This document shows, one piece after another, positions 16,973 to 26,006 of a DNA stretch of 50,222 nucleotides. Source of the DNA: Hymenobacter plasmatis (GTDB taxonomy: Bacteria; Bacteroidota; Bacteroidia; Cytophagales; Hymenobacteraceae). The notes under the pieces are model-generated. The model did no database searches and was not told the origin of the DNA. It saw only the letters and a program-made list of their open reading frames with translations. The stretch is from contig NZ_JAJFAW010000032.1 of NCBI RefSeq assembly GCF_020711255.1, positions 1 through 50,222 on the forward strand, read 5' to 3'. Numbering within the stretch: the stretch's first letter is position 1; the number at the start of each line of letters is the position of its first letter. Both the position numbers and the translations under genes were made by a program.

Positions 16973-19354
16973 ATGAAGAAGCTGGTGGCACCAACAGCGT
17001 TGCTGACTTCACTTTGTTGTTTGGTAGGTATGGCTGAGCCCCTGCAAAGTCCTGCCCACATTGCTGCAGGCACTATAAAGGGAACGGTTATAGATTCGAT
17101 TAGCCAGATAGGATTGGCCCACATTGTGGTGCTATCGCAGGAGAACGGCAAAGCTGGAACTGCGCTAACAACTACCACTGATTATGGGAGATTTGAATTT
17201 GAGGTGTTGTCCAATCGAACTCATTCGCTTTTGCTTAGCCGACTTGGCTACCGGTCCCGAACCATCCAGATTCCAGCCTTTACTACCCCAACGCTTGACC
17301 TGGGCACCATCGTGCTGGCCCCTACCGCCACCGAGCTCAGCGAAGTTCAGGTAGTGGCCCCAAAACCCCTCATTGAGCACGACCTCGACAAAATCAGCTA
17401 CAACGTGGACGCCGACCCGGAAAGCAGCACGCTTACGGCCCTGGAAATGCTGCGCAAAGTGCCCCTGCTGACCGTGGATGCCGACGACAACCTGCAGCTC
17501 AACGGCAAAGACAACTACCAGGTGCTCATCAATGGGAAACCCTCTGCCTTGTTTGCGCAAAGCCCCAGCGAGGTTTTCAGCAGCATGCCCGCGGGCATGA
17601 TTAAGCGCATCGAAGTGATTACCAATCCGCCTTCCCGCTACGATGCCCAGGGCGTGGGCGGCGTTTTGAATATCATTACGTACAAGAAAAGCCTTAATGG
17701 CTACAACGGTTCGGCAAATGCGGGCGCCAGCAGCCCCAATGGCCTGTCATACGGGGGTTACACCAGCGCTAAAGTTGGGCTGTTTAGCCTGTCGGCTAAC
17801 GCGGGCGGGCAGGAACGCACCAGCCCAACTTCCCGCCGTAGCATGTTCCGAGAGGACTTCCTGCGCCGGAGCCGGCTGGAACAGACCGGCACGAGCAATA
17901 ATAACAGCCGCTCCTACTACCTGAGCGGCGAGGCTGGCTTCGAGTCCAATGCCCAGAACCAACTGAGCCTCAACTATGGCCTGAGCCGGGGCAACGGCGC
18001 CAATAGCAGCGTGCAGCAAGCTCAGCTGCTAAATGGCGCGGGCGAATTGAAGCAGGCCTACCAAAACCTGAACGCCGGCCAGAATGCCCAATCCGGCTAC
18101 GACGTGGGGCTGAATTACCAGCACAGCTTTAAAAACAACGAAGCGCGGCTGCTCACCCTGGCCTACAAAACCAGCTCCAGTACCAGCACCAACGGCTCGG
18201 ATTTCACGGTGCTGCCCCTGCTAAATTACAAGGGCCGGGTAAGCACCACCCACAACGACGACCGCACCCAGGAGCAAACGCTGCAGCTGGATTATGTGCA
18301 GCCAATCCGGAAGCAAACCTTGGAAATGGGCCTGAAAACCAGTTTCCAACGCAACAGCAGCGACTACTTCTACCAAACCCGGGATTCGCTCACCGATGTA
18401 TTCGTGCTCGACCCCAAGTTGAGCAACAATTTCAGCTACCAGCAGGCCATCCACTCGGCCTACACTAGCCTGATTCTGAAGAAGAATAAGTGGCGGCTGC
18501 AAGCCGGGGCCCGCCTGGAGCTCACCCGCGTAGATGCCGATTTTAAAACCTCGGGCACCCTGGCCCGGCATCAGTACACCAACCTGGTGCCCAACCTGAA
18601 CATCTCGCGCCGGCTCAAGGAGGCAAGCACGCTCAGCGCCTCGTACACCCAGCGCCTGCTGCGGCCCGCGCTGTACCTGCTCAACCCGTACGTAGACCTG
18701 ACTGACCCGCAAAATATCTCTTACGGCAACCCCGGCCTGCATTCTACCATCAGCCACGTCTTCAGTGCGAGCTTCAGCAGCTTTGTAAAAAGCACGTCGA
18801 TAAACGTGAGCCTAACGCATGATTTCACGGCCAGTGCCATCCAGCAGCTCACCACCGTCGGGCCCGACTCGGTGGCCCGTACCACTTCGGCCAACAACGG
18901 CCGAAACCAGCGCACCAGCCTCTCCCTAAACAGCAATACCACGGTGCTCCGCAAGCTCACCCTCAGCGCCAACAGTAGCCTCGGCTATGCCCGGTACAGC
19001 AGCCAGCTGGGCGGCAGGCCCCGCACCAATGCGGGCTATACCCTCCAGGCCTCGGCCAATGCCAGCTATCGGCTCGGCAAGACCTGGCGCACCAGTGGCA
19101 GCCTGGGCTACTCTTCTTCCGGCATTCTGCTGCAGGGAAAGACGGCGAGCACCCTCTGGAATACGGTGGCGCTGAACAAGGACTTGCTGAAAAACAACAA
19201 GGCGCGCTTCAGCCTCTCCGTCAGCAGTCCCTTCCAGCAGTACCGCCGAAACGCCAGTGAGCTAACCGACCCCACCTTCCACCAAGTGCAGGAATCCCGG
19301 GTGGTCATCCGCCGCTTTAATGCGGCGCTCACGTACCGCTTCGGCAAAATATAG
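16973..19354 (+). CDS. Outer-membrane beta-barrel protein, TonB-dependent receptor-like
   Basis: 793 residues from the ATG at 16973 (MKKLVAPTALLTSLCCLVGMA); a start at 16940 would put extra residues before the signal peptide. The signal peptide is followed by a carboxypeptidase-regulatory-like beta-sandwich (about 30-110: GTIKGTVIDSISQIGLAHIVV), then a plug-like domain (about 120-240). The plug contains SEVQVVAPKPLIE, LINGKPSALFAQSP and IEVITNPPSRYDAQGVGGVLNI. A long barrel with alternating aromatic and polar strands follows, ending AALTYRFGKI. This matches the outer membrane beta-barrel family close to TonB receptors (PF14905-like). There is no SusD neighbour, so the substrate cannot be assigned. 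It is convergent with the OmpA gene. Confidence 0.88.
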   Translation: MKKLVAPTALLTSLCCLVGMAEPLQSPAHIAAGTIKGTVIDSISQIGLAHIVVLSQENGKAGTALTTTTDYGRFEFEVLSNRTHSLLLSRLGYRSRTIQIPAFTTPTLDLGTIVLAPTATELSEVQVVAPKPLIEHDLDKISYNVDADPESSTLTALEMLRKVPLLTVDADDNLQLNGKDNYQVLINGKPSALFAQSPSEVFSSMPAGMIKRIEVITNPPSRYDAQGVGGVLNIITYKKSLNGYNGSANAGASSPNGLSYGGYTSAKVGLFSLSANAGGQERTSPTSRRSMFREDFLRRSRLEQTGTSNNNSRSYYLSGEAGFESNAQNQLSLNYGLSRGNGANSSVQQAQLLNGAGELKQAYQNLNAGQNAQSGYDVGLNYQHSFKNNEARLLTLAYKTSSSTSTNGSDFTVLPLLNYKGRVSTTHNDDRTQEQTLQLDYVQPIRKQTLEMGLKTSFQRNSSDYFYQTRDSLTDVFVLDPKLSNNFSYQQAIHSAYTSLILKKNKWRLQAGARLELTRVDADFKTSGTLARHQYTNLVPNLNISRRLKEASTLSASYTQRLLRPALYLLNPYVDLTDPQNISYGNPGLHSTISHVFSASFSSFVKSTSINVSLTHDFTASAIQQLTTVGPDSVARTTSANNGRNQRTSLSLNSNTTVLRKLTLSANSSLGYARYSSQLGGRPRTNAGYTLQASANASYRLGKTWRTSGSLGYSSSGILLQGKTASTLWNTVALNKDLLKNNKARFSLSVSSPFQQYRRNASELTDPTFHQVQESRVVIRRFNAALTYRFGKI

Positions 19355-19379
19355 TCGGGCCAGGTATCCACCACACAGC

Positions 19380-19437
19380 AAAACTCCCGGCTACGGCCCG
19401 CCCAACTGGAATTGGACGGCCCGTAGCCGGGAGTTTT
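19380..19437. terminator. Bidirectional terminator hairpin
   Basis: AAAACTCCCGGCTACGG at 19380-19396 is perfectly complementary to CCGTAGCCGGGAGTTTT at 19421-19437, giving a 17-base stem flanked by A and T runs. It lies between two convergent genes and can serve both strands. Confidence 0.85.
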
Positions 19438-19473
19438 TTCAGGGCCCGACGCCTCGGCGCCCGGTGCCCCAGC

Positions 19474-20946
19474 CTAGGGCTGGGGCGTGGGGGGCGGCGT
19501 GGGAGTGGGCGCAGGCATGTAGTCGAAATGGAACTCGACGCGGCGGTTGCGGGCCATGTTCGCGGGCGTGGTGTTGGGCACCACCGGCTCCAATTCGCCG
19601 TGGCCTTCGGTGACTATGCGGTTGGGGTCGACTCCCTTGCCCGTGAAGTAGCGTTTCACGGCCTCCGCCCGCCGTTCCGACAAGCCCTGGTTGTACTCCT
19701 CGGTGCCGCGGCTGTCGGCGTGGCCTGCTATCCGCAGCATGTAGTCGGGGTAGTCCTTCAGGGCGCGCACCAACTTGTTGACAGTCGGGTACGAGCGCCG
19801 GTCGATGATGGTGCTGTTGGTCCGGAAGCGGATGGGTACTTCCAAGGCCTTGGTTTTCGGGTCGATGGCCAGCGGGCAGCCCACCGAATCAACGCGGGCG
19901 CCGGCGGGGGTATCGGGGCAGCGGTCCAAGCTGTCGAGAACGCCGTCGCTGTCCTTATCTACCACCAGCGGGCAGCCATTGGCATCCACGGGCGTGCCGG
20001 CGGGCGTGCCGGGGCACTTGTCGTTGGGGTCGGCCACGCCGTCGGCATCGGTATCGGGGCAGCCTTTGAGGGCCGCAGTGCCGGCCGCGTCGGGGCAGGC
20101 GTCCTCGCTATCGCGCACGCCATCATTGTCGCGGTCGGGGCAGCCTTCCAGTGTGGGCAGGCCTTTTTCGGTGGGACACTTATCCTGGTAGTCGGGCACT
20201 CCGTCGGCGTCGCCGTCCAGCGGGCAGCCGTTGGCATCCACTTTCACGCCAGCGGGCGTGCCGGGGCATTTGTCTTTGCGGTCGGGCACGCCATCGGCAT
20301 CGGTGTCTTTGGGCTTGCCCACCCCAAAGGTGACGCCCAGCGTGTGCTGCAGGTAGCGGTCGTCAATCTTGTTGGCGTCCCGGTTAAACTCGCCGTCGAT
20401 GTTTCCATTGAGCGGGAAGTGCTGGCCGGTTTGCAGGAAGATGCCCACCGCATCGCTGAGGCGAAACGTGATGCCGGCCGCCCCAAAGGCGTCGAAATAG
20501 GTTTTGTTTTCGTCGATGTTCCGGCCCCGCACCTGGCCTTCCCGGCTGGTGAAGGCCAGCCCTGGGGCCAGCAGCAGGTAGGGCTGCACCACGGATTCTT
20601 CCTTCAGCGCCCAGCCGTTGTTGAGCTTGAGCTTCAGGGCCAGATTCGCGTTCACCACGTTGGTGTTAAAGAACGTGGCAGAGCTTTGGCTGCCTTTCAG
20701 CTCAACGTAGCCCAGGTGCAGGCCCAGGTCGGCGCCGGATGTGAGGTAGCGGTTGATGCCAATGCCGGGGCCGTATTTGTTGCGGTCCCATTTCCAGAAA
20801 TCGGAACCCAGGCTGCCCTTGTACTGGTAAGCACTGCCGGAGAGGCTCACGGCCGTTCGTTGGTCAGAATTCTGCGCGCGCCCCTGCGAAGTTGCCAGCA
20901 CCGTCACGCACAGTAGGGCGAGCATGCGGAGTAGAGAAAGTCTCAT
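19474..20946 (-). CDS. OmpA-family outer-membrane protein with thrombospondin type 3 repeats
   Basis: 490 residues. A signal peptide (about 1-25, ending QGRAQ) is followed by an eight-strand-type beta-barrel (about 30-210). Next come five calcium-binding thrombospondin type 3 units (about 215-360, each like DTDADGVPDRKDKCP). The C-terminal OmpA peptidoglycan-binding domain (about 370-475) has the signature LRIAGHADSRGTEEYNQGLSERRAEAV, with the Asp and Arg that bind diaminopimelate. A Pro/Thr-rich tail closes the protein. It anchors the outer membrane to the cell wall. The AT-rich 355-base space upstream probably carries its promoter and that of the divergent META gene. Confidence 0.94.
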   Translation of the reverse strand: MRLSLLRMLALLCVTVLATSQGRAQNSDQRTAVSLSGSAYQYKGSLGSDFWKWDRNKYGPGIGINRYLTSGADLGLHLGYVELKGSQSSATFFNTNVVNANLALKLKLNNGWALKEESVVQPYLLLAPGLAFTSREGQVRGRNIDENKTYFDAFGAAGITFRLSDAVGIFLQTGQHFPLNGNIDGEFNRDANKIDDRYLQHTLGVTFGVGKPKDTDADGVPDRKDKCPGTPAGVKVDANGCPLDGDADGVPDYQDKCPTEKGLPTLEGCPDRDNDGVRDSEDACPDAAGTAALKGCPDTDADGVADPNDKCPGTPAGTPVDANGCPLVVDKDSDGVLDSLDRCPDTPAGARVDSVGCPLAIDPKTKALEVPIRFRTNSTIIDRRSYPTVNKLVRALKDYPDYMLRIAGHADSRGTEEYNQGLSERRAEAVKRYFTGKGVDPNRIVTEGHGELEPVVPNTTPANMARNRRVEFHFDYMPAPTPTPPPTPQP

Positions 20947-21302
20947 AATGCAGAAAGGGGGTTAAAGGGTCCGAACGCATTGCCCGGCCGGGCACGCGCA
21001 AATACATCGGATATACTTATTTCATTACACAAGGTTATGGATGAGATAATTAAGAAAAATTACAACACTTGATAATTGCCAAATTGTAGCGGAGCGCCAC
21101 CATATAGAGTCCACGAAATCGAGCTATTCAGCAAGCGTCACCGCTCCTATTTTTAGCTCCATCTTGTGAATTCGCCGATGGCTCACGGTGACGGCCTCCT
21201 CTTGCCTCCCGCAAGCAATGGCTGAGCCAGCCCCGGCGCTTGTCTACCAAACCAGTTTGCTCACGTAAACAAGCCTGACGTTTCATTCAAGCCCTGATTG
21301 CG
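20947..21302. other. Divergent promoter region (no gene)
   Basis: AT-rich space between the divergent OmpA gene and the META lipoprotein gene. On the minus strand TGTATTTG occurs at about 21000, one mismatch from the TAnnTTTG -7 consensus. No convincing gene, repeat or terminator is seen. Confidence 0.45.
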
Positions 21303-21785
21303 ATGAAGTCACTTGCTTGTTTGGGTTGGGCCGTCGTGCTGCTGGTGCCCACGGCGTGCAGCTATGACCTGGCCGAACGGCCCACGGGCGGCCCGGTAGA
21401 TGCGGCAGTCGACAAAACGGCTCCCACGGCAGCCCCCTTGCGCGACATCCGGTGGGAGCTGAGCGAACTCAGTGGCAAACCGGCGCCATTTTCGGAGCAA
21501 ACCCCGTTTCTGGTCTTGCACGACGGCCGCGCCCGCGCCGAAGGCCGGGCGAACTGCAATAAGTTTTCGGGACCTTACACCGCGCCTGCCCAGGGCCAGC
21601 TCCGCCTGGGCCCGCTGGTCACGACCCGGAGTGCCTGCCCCGACCTCACCGCCGAAGCCAGCTTTTTTCAAGCCTTGAATAAAGCGCGGCACTACCGCAT
21701 TCGGGGAAACACCCTGAGCCTCTACACCGCCGATACCCTGGGGGTGCCGTTGGCTCAGTTCCAGGCCGCCCCCAGGAAGAAATAA
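21303..21785 (+). CDS. META-domain lipoprotein
   Basis: 160 residues. A lipoprotein signal peptide ends in a lipobox (VPTACS, Cys19). A short linker leads to a META/HslJ domain (about 45-155). The domain begins IRWELSELSGKPAPF and continues with a GRARAEGRANCNKFSGPYTA strand-turn-strand unit, which carries the usual GCN-like Asn-Cys-Asn. It then has GQLRLGPLVTTRSACPDL and a final LSLYTADTLG. META proteins are small beta domains in the periplasm or at the cell surface, some linked to stress or resistance to novobiocin (HslJ); the exact role is unknown. Confidence 0.88.
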   Translation: MKSLACLGWAVVLLVPTACSYDLAERPTGGPVDAAVDKTAPTAAPLRDIRWELSELSGKPAPFSEQTPFLVLHDGRARAEGRANCNKFSGPYTAPAQGQLRLGPLVTTRSACPDLTAEASFFQALNKARHYRIRGNTLSLYTADTLGVPLAQFQAAPRKK

Positions 21786-21924
21786 GGGAGCGAAGCTGAG
21801 GCCCGGAACTACGCCTCTACTCCACCCCGGGCCTCTTTCTCCAGCAAGGACTTGCAGATGCCTGCCCTGGAAAAGGAGCAGGAAATTGCCATAAAAGTCT
21901 GCTTACCGATACCCCTTGAATGAG

Positions 21925-21958
21925 AAAAGCCCCTCCAGCTAGTGCAGAAGGGGCTTTT
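21925..21958 (-). terminator. Terminator downstream of tRNA-Arg
   Basis: AAAAGCCCCT at 21925-21934 and AGGGGCTTTT at 21949-21958 form a 10-base perfect stem. It lies two bases beyond the 3' end of the minus-strand tRNA and ends in a T run on that strand. Confidence 0.8.
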
Positions 21959-21960
21959 AG

Positions 21961-22032
21961 TGGTGATGCTAGGAATCGAACCTAGATCAAGAGCTTCGGA
22001 AACTCTCATACTATCCGTTGTACGACATCACC
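21961..22032 (-). tRNA. tRNA-Arg (anticodon CCG)
   Basis: 72 bases that fold into a full cloverleaf on the minus strand. The acceptor stem is GGTGATG/CATCACC with discriminator A, the D stem GTAC/GTAT, and the anticodon stem AGAGT/GCTCT closes the loop TTCCGAA (anticodon CCG, reading CGG). The T arm is CTAGG-TTCGATT-CCTAG. The 3' CCA is not encoded. Confidence 0.95.
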
Positions 22033-22193
22033 GGGCCTGGATAGGGCTGCAAAAGTAGCCACAAAAGCAAGGGCGACCAAATATGCAGCATAATTCTCGG
22101 CGCCTTATCCTCAACCGTAAAAACCCAGGGGGCGCAAAAGCAGTTAAGTCAACCGTGTGCTTGCTTTAAAACCTCAACCCTCTACATCCTTTT

Positions 22194-22664
22194 ATGAAAA
22201 AGAACCTGTACACGGCCGATGCCTCGGCCGTTGGTGGCCGCAGCGGCCACGTCCGCTCCGCGACTGGTGCCATTGATATGGAAATGTCGGTACCCGAAGG
22301 CTTGGGCGGAAAGAAAGGCGCCACCAACCCCGAAGAACTGTTTGCCGCTGGCTACGCTTCGTGCTTTCAGCAGGCGCTGCTCGTTACGGCCCTGAAGGCC
22401 GGCGACACCCTCGATAAGGAAAGCACCGTGAAATGCTCGGTGACGCTGTTCCAGGAAGGCGACGCCTTTGGGCTCAGCGCCATCCTCGACGTGGACCTGA
22501 AGAAGTTCAACGAAGAAAAAACCATTGCCATGGTGCGGCACGCCCACCAGATTTGCCCCTACTCGGTGGGCACCCGCGGTAACATGGAAGTTGAGCTGCG
22601 CGTGCTGGGCAAGCCCCTCCCGGTGAAAGCCGAAGAAAACCTTGGCGTAGCCGAGCATAAATAG
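22194..22664 (+). CDS. ohr: Organic hydroperoxide resistance protein (Ohr, OsmC family)
   Basis: 156 residues, slightly longer than the usual 140. The protein starts MKKNLYTADASAVGGRSGHV, typical of Ohr. The peroxidatic Cys57 is in GYASCFQQAL, preceded by PEELFAAG with the conserved Glu. The resolving Cys121 is in HQICPYSVGTRGN, the Ohr signature that separates it from OsmC. It reduces organic peroxides in the cytoplasm using lipoylated partners or dithiols. It is monocistronic, with a strong terminator shortly downstream. No OhrR repressor is visible here. Confidence 0.95.
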   Translation: MKKNLYTADASAVGGRSGHVRSATGAIDMEMSVPEGLGGKKGATNPEELFAAGYASCFQQALLVTALKAGDTLDKESTVKCSVTLFQEGDAFGLSAILDVDLKKFNEEKTIAMVRHAHQICPYSVGTRGNMEVELRVLGKPLPVKAEENLGVAEHK

Positions 22665-22694
22665 TCGTCGATTTTCAGCTCAACTTGAGCTAAT

Positions 22695-22730
22695 AAAAAG
22701 GCCCGCCTGAACTATCAGGCGGGCCTTTTT
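22695..22730. terminator. Bidirectional terminator between ohr and sucC
   Basis: AAAAAGGCCCGCCTGA at 22695-22710 pairs with TCAGGCGGGCCTTTTT at 22715-22730, a perfect 16-base stem with A and T runs at the two sides. It lies between convergent genes. Confidence 0.92.
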
Positions 22731-22759
22731 ACTAACAGCTAATAACGAGCAACCAACAA

Positions 22760-23956
22760 CTATGCGGTAGCCAGTACTTCTTTCACGCGGGCGGCGGCAT
22801 CCTTCAGCAGTACGGCCGAAGAAACCTTCAGGCCGCTTTCGTCGATGATGCGGGCGCCTTCTTCGGCGTTGGTGCCTTGCAGGCGCACGATGATGGGCAC
22901 GCGAATGTCGCCGATGGCTTTGTAGGCTTCTACTACGCCGTTAGCCACCCGGTCGCAGCGCACGATGCCGCCGAAGATATTGATGAGAATGGCCTTCACG
23001 TTCGGGTCCTTCAGGATGATGCGGAAGCCGGCTTCTACGGTCTGGGCGTTGGCTCCACCCCCTACGTCGAGGAAGTTGGCCGGCTCGCCGCCGCTCAGCT
23101 TGATGATGTCCATGGTGGCCATGGCCAGGCCGGCGCCGTTCACCATGCAGCCCACGTTGCCGTCGAGCTTCACGTAGTTCAGGTTGTTCTGGCTGGCTTC
23201 CACTTCCAAGGGGTCTTCCTCGTTGAAGTCGCGCAGGGCCACGAAATCCTTGTGGCGGTACAGGGCGTTTTCGTCCAGCGTTACCTTGGCGTCAACGGCC
23301 AGGATTTTGTTGTCCGAGGTTTTCAGCACGGGGTTGATTTCGAACATCGCGCTGTCGGTTTCGTCGTAGGCCTTGTAGAGGGCCGTCACGAACTTCACCA
23401 TTTCCTTGTGCGCCTCGCCTTCGAGGCCCAAGTTAAACGCAATTTTGCGCGCCTGGAACGGCTGCAGGCCCACAGCGGGGTCCACGTGCTCGCGGTTGAT
23501 TTTCTCGGGATGCGCCTCGGCTACTTCCTCGATGTCCATGCCACCCTCGGTGGTGTAGATGATGACGTTTTTGCCAGCCGTGCGGTCCAGCAGCACGCTC
23601 ATGTAGTACTCCTTCGGCTCCGAAGCGCCGGGGTAGTACACGTCCTGGGCTACCAATACCTTGTGCACTTTGCGGCCTTCGGGGCCGGTTTGCTTGGTGA
23701 TGAGCTGCATGCCGATGATGTTGCCGGCAATTTCCTTCACCTGCTCCAGGTTTTTGGCCAGCTTCACTCCGCCCCCTTTGCCCCGTCCGCCGGCGTGGAT
23801 TTGCGCCTTGATGACGTACCAGCTGGTGCCGGTTTCGGCGGTTAGCCGCTCGGCGGCGGCCACGGCCTCCTCGGGCGTATCGGCCACGATGCCTTCTTGC
23901 ACGCGCACGCCGTATTTTTTCAGGATGTCCTTACCCTGGTATTCGTGAATGTTCAT
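22760..23956 (-). CDS. sucC: Succinyl-CoA ligase (ADP-forming) beta subunit
   Basis: 398 residues, close to the normal 388-400. It begins MNIHEYQGKDILKKYGV, the invariant start of SucC. The N-terminal ATP-grasp domain contains KAQIHAGGRGKGGGVKLA. The C-terminal CoA-ligase domain contains DVGGGANAQTVEAGFRIIL and NIFGGIVRCDRVANGVVEAYK. With the alpha subunit (not in this window) it catalyses succinyl-CoA + ADP + Pi to succinate + ATP + CoA in the TCA cycle. Its isolation from sucD is common in Bacteroidota. The start has no obvious Shine-Dalgarno sequence. Confidence 0.97.
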   Translation of the reverse strand: MNIHEYQGKDILKKYGVRVQEGIVADTPEEAVAAAERLTAETGTSWYVIKAQIHAGGRGKGGGVKLAKNLEQVKEIAGNIIGMQLITKQTGPEGRKVHKVLVAQDVYYPGASEPKEYYMSVLLDRTAGKNVIIYTTEGGMDIEEVAEAHPEKINREHVDPAVGLQPFQARKIAFNLGLEGEAHKEMVKFVTALYKAYDETDSAMFEINPVLKTSDNKILAVDAKVTLDENALYRHKDFVALRDFNEEDPLEVEASQNNLNYVKLDGNVGCMVNGAGLAMATMDIIKLSGGEPANFLDVGGGANAQTVEAGFRIILKDPNVKAILINIFGGIVRCDRVANGVVEAYKAIGDIRVPIIVRLQGTNAEEGARIIDESGLKVSSAVLLKDAAARVKEVLATA

Positions 23957-24005
23957 AAAAACGGTAAAGGGGTGGTTTAGCTAGGCTGACTCTAGGTTGG
24001 TGGCA

Positions 24006-24013
24006 CGAAAGTA
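24006..24013 (-). promoter_or_regulatory. Putative -7 box (TACTTTCG) upstream of sucC
   Basis: On the minus strand the sequence is GGCGTACTTTCG, with TACTTTCG one mismatch from TAnnTTTG, about 50 bases before the sucC start. The same GGCGTACTTTCG occurs upstream of the rhodanese gene (40061-40068), which supports a shared promoter element. Confidence 0.45.
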
Positions 24014-24025
24014 CGCCTTAGCCCG

Positions 24026-25171
24026 TCATTGCCCATACCACCGGGCCAACACGGCTTCGGCGGGCTTGTGCTGGGGCGTAAAATCGGCGTGGCGGCGGGC
24101 CGGGCCGTCGGGGGCCAGGCCGGGGTACCATTTCCAGATAAACATGCCCTTGAGCCACGGCAGGCCCCAACAGGCCCGGAACATGGCCTCGTAGCAGCGC
24201 GACTGGGTGGCCTCGTCGGGGGTCGCAAAAGCGGCCGTGCGCTCGGGCCATTCCCAGGGGCGGGCGGCGGCGTCGGGGGTGGTTTTGTAGCCAATTTCGG
24301 TGAAAACCACTGGCTTCTTAATTTTCTTTTGCCAGGCCGCCAGCGCGCGCAAGTGGGGCTGCCAGCCGCGCAGCAGCGTATCGACCGACGGGCTGGCGGC
24401 GGTACTAAGCGGGAAGTACGCCTGAATGCCCACGTAGTCCAGCGCGTCCCAGAACTTAATCTGCTGGTACTCGCCACTCCAGTTGGCGGCGTAGGTGAGC
24501 GGGCCGTGGTACACCCGCCGAATCTGCCGGATGAGGCTGCGCCAGGCCCGGTCATGGGCCGGCTCGGTGGCGTGCAGCAGCTCGGTGCCGATGCACAGGC
24601 CGTCGAAATGCGCCGCTTCGGCTACCTGGGCGTAGTGCAGGATGTAGCTGGCGTAGCTGGCAAACCAGGCGTCCCAGTCGGCTTTGCTGGTCATGTTGAT
24701 GTCGCCGGGCCAAGTGCCGCGCCCGCGCACCCACAAGTGCGGTTTGAGCAAAGTATGAATGCCGTACTGCCGGGCCAGTTGAGCCGTGTACACGAGGCCG
24801 GCATCGCTTTCGCCCCACATGCCGCCGCGGCCGGAGCGCCGCGCCGTTTGCACCCGAATCACCGGCTCGGTGGCCCCGCCCTGCCAGCCAAAGGGCATTT
24901 GCGCTATCCACGTCACGTGGGCTTTGCGCAGCGGCTCCAGCTCGGCGGCCGTAATGGAATCGCCGCCCACCCAGCTCACCCCGCGCAGCCGCGTGCTGTC
25001 GAACCCGCCCAGGCCGCCAAACGAAGCAGCCGGGGCCGCTAATTCGCTAGCATCGGCGCGGTCCATGCCGGTAGTGCCGGGGCGGCGGGGCCACCACAAG
25101 GCCAGCAGCGGCACCACCCCCAGCAGCGCCAGCGGCACCCAGCGCCGCCACGAAAAGGAAGGTAGGGCCAT
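24026..25171 (-). CDS. GH113-like TIM-barrel glycoside hydrolase, membrane-anchored
   Basis: 381 residues from the ATG at 25171 (MALPSFSWRRWVPLALLGVV); a start at 25246 would place 25 residues before the signal anchor. A hydrophobic N-terminal segment (about 10-27) is followed by a Gly/Ala-rich linker and a (beta/alpha)8 barrel (about 60-375). Two Glu residues are in the right places for catalysis: Glu197 in GLCIGTELLHA (acid/base) and Glu292 in VVFTEIGYKTTP (nucleophile). LKPHLWVRGRGTWPG and MFIWKWYPG are substrate-cleft-type motifs. The pattern resembles GH113 beta-mannanases and related proteins, but the substrate cannot be fixed from sequence. It is exported or membrane-tethered. Confidence 0.85.
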   Translation of the reverse strand: MALPSFSWRRWVPLALLGVVPLLALWWPRRPGTTGMDRADASELAAPAASFGGLGGFDSTRLRGVSWVGGDSITAAELEPLRKAHVTWIAQMPFGWQGGATEPVIRVQTARRSGRGGMWGESDAGLVYTAQLARQYGIHTLLKPHLWVRGRGTWPGDINMTSKADWDAWFASYASYILHYAQVAEAAHFDGLCIGTELLHATEPAHDRAWRSLIRQIRRVYHGPLTYAANWSGEYQQIKFWDALDYVGIQAYFPLSTAASPSVDTLLRGWQPHLRALAAWQKKIKKPVVFTEIGYKTTPDAAARPWEWPERTAAFATPDEATQSRCYEAMFRACWGLPWLKGMFIWKWYPGLAPDGPARRHADFTPQHKPAEAVLARWYGQ

Positions 25172-25278
25172 GGAAAAGAATCCAGTCAACGGTCGTTTCT
25201 TTAGTGAAGCCAAAATCTTGTCTGTGCCAGTTGGTTGGCGGCACAACGGCTAGGGTTCCGCTCCGGCGGGATTGTGCG

Positions 25279-25286
25279 TAGCTTTG
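25279..25286 (+). promoter_or_regulatory. -7 box (TAGCTTTG) for the ABC ATPase gene
   Basis: TAGCTTTG is an exact match to the Bacteroidota -7 consensus TAnnTTTG, 38 bases before the TTG start codon at 25324. A clear -33 TTTG box is not seen. Confidence 0.55.
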
Positions 25287-25323
25287 CCACTACTGCACCA
25301 TTCACGTCTTTTGCTACCCCCCG

Positions 25324-25983
25324 TTGCTGCAAGCTATCAACATTCACAAGAGCTACAACTCCTTGAACGTACTCAAGGGCATCGATTTAACGATTGAAAA
25401 GTCGGAAATCGTGAGCATCGTCGGTTCTTCGGGAGCGGGAAAGAGCACCTTGCTGCACATTCTCGGCACCCTCGACAACCCCGATTCTGGCGAAGTATTG
25501 TTCGACGGCGAATCGGTGAGCTCCTTAGGGCGCAACGACTTGGCCCGGTTTCGCAACCGGCACATCGGCTTCATCTTCCAGTTTCACAACCTGCTGCCCG
25601 AGTTCACGGCCCTCGAAAACGTGTGCCTGCCCGCCTACCTGGCCGGCCGCTCCGAAAAAGAAGTGCGCGTGCGGGCCCGCGAGCTGCTCGCCATGCTCAA
25701 CATGGAATTCCGGGCCGACCACAAGCCCAGCGAAATGAGCGGCGGCGAGCAGCAGCGTGTATCCGTAGCCCGCGCCCTGATTAACTCGCCCGAAATCATC
25801 TTCGCCGACGAGCCCAGCGGCAACCTCGACACCAAAAACGCCCAGGAGCTGCACCAGATATTCTTCCTGCTGCGCAAGGAATTGGGCCAGACTTTCGTGA
25901 TTGTGACGCACAACGACCAGCTGGCCGAAATGGCCGACCGCAAGATTGTGATGCGCGACGGCCACATTCTGGAAGGCGGCTGA
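25324..25983 (+). CDS. ABC transporter ATP-binding protein, LolD/MacB type
   Basis: 219 residues. The start is taken as the TTG at 25324 (reading MLQAINIHKSYNSLNVLKGID), because there is no upstream ATG in frame and family members start at this point. Walker A is GSSGAGKST (about residues 35-43), the Q-loop is FIFQFHNLLPEFTALENV, the signature is MSGGEQQRVSVARAL, and Walker B is IIFADEPSGNLD. The H-loop is IVTHND. The LLPEFTALENV segment is typical of the LolD/FtsE/MacB group, which works with membrane proteins in lipoprotein release or efflux. No permease is adjacent, so the partner is encoded elsewhere. Confidence 0.93.
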   Translation: MLQAINIHKSYNSLNVLKGIDLTIEKSEIVSIVGSSGAGKSTLLHILGTLDNPDSGEVLFDGESVSSLGRNDLARFRNRHIGFIFQFHNLLPEFTALENVCLPAYLAGRSEKEVRVRARELLAMLNMEFRADHKPSEMSGGEQQRVSVARALINSPEIIFADEPSGNLDTKNAQELHQIFFLLRKELGQTFVIVTHNDQLAEMADRKIVMRDGHILEGG

Positions 25984-26006
25984 AGTAGTCTCAGGGTTAG
26001 TGTTGA

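Noticed and set aside
19860..20300. Tandem short repeats in the OmpA gene as a CRISPR or satellite
   Set aside because: They encode calcium-binding thrombospondin type 3 units in frame.
19528..20916. 462-codon frame antisense to the OmpA gene
   Set aside because: The apparent GVGxAVGI repeats are only the mirror of the thrombospondin type 3 coding repeats.
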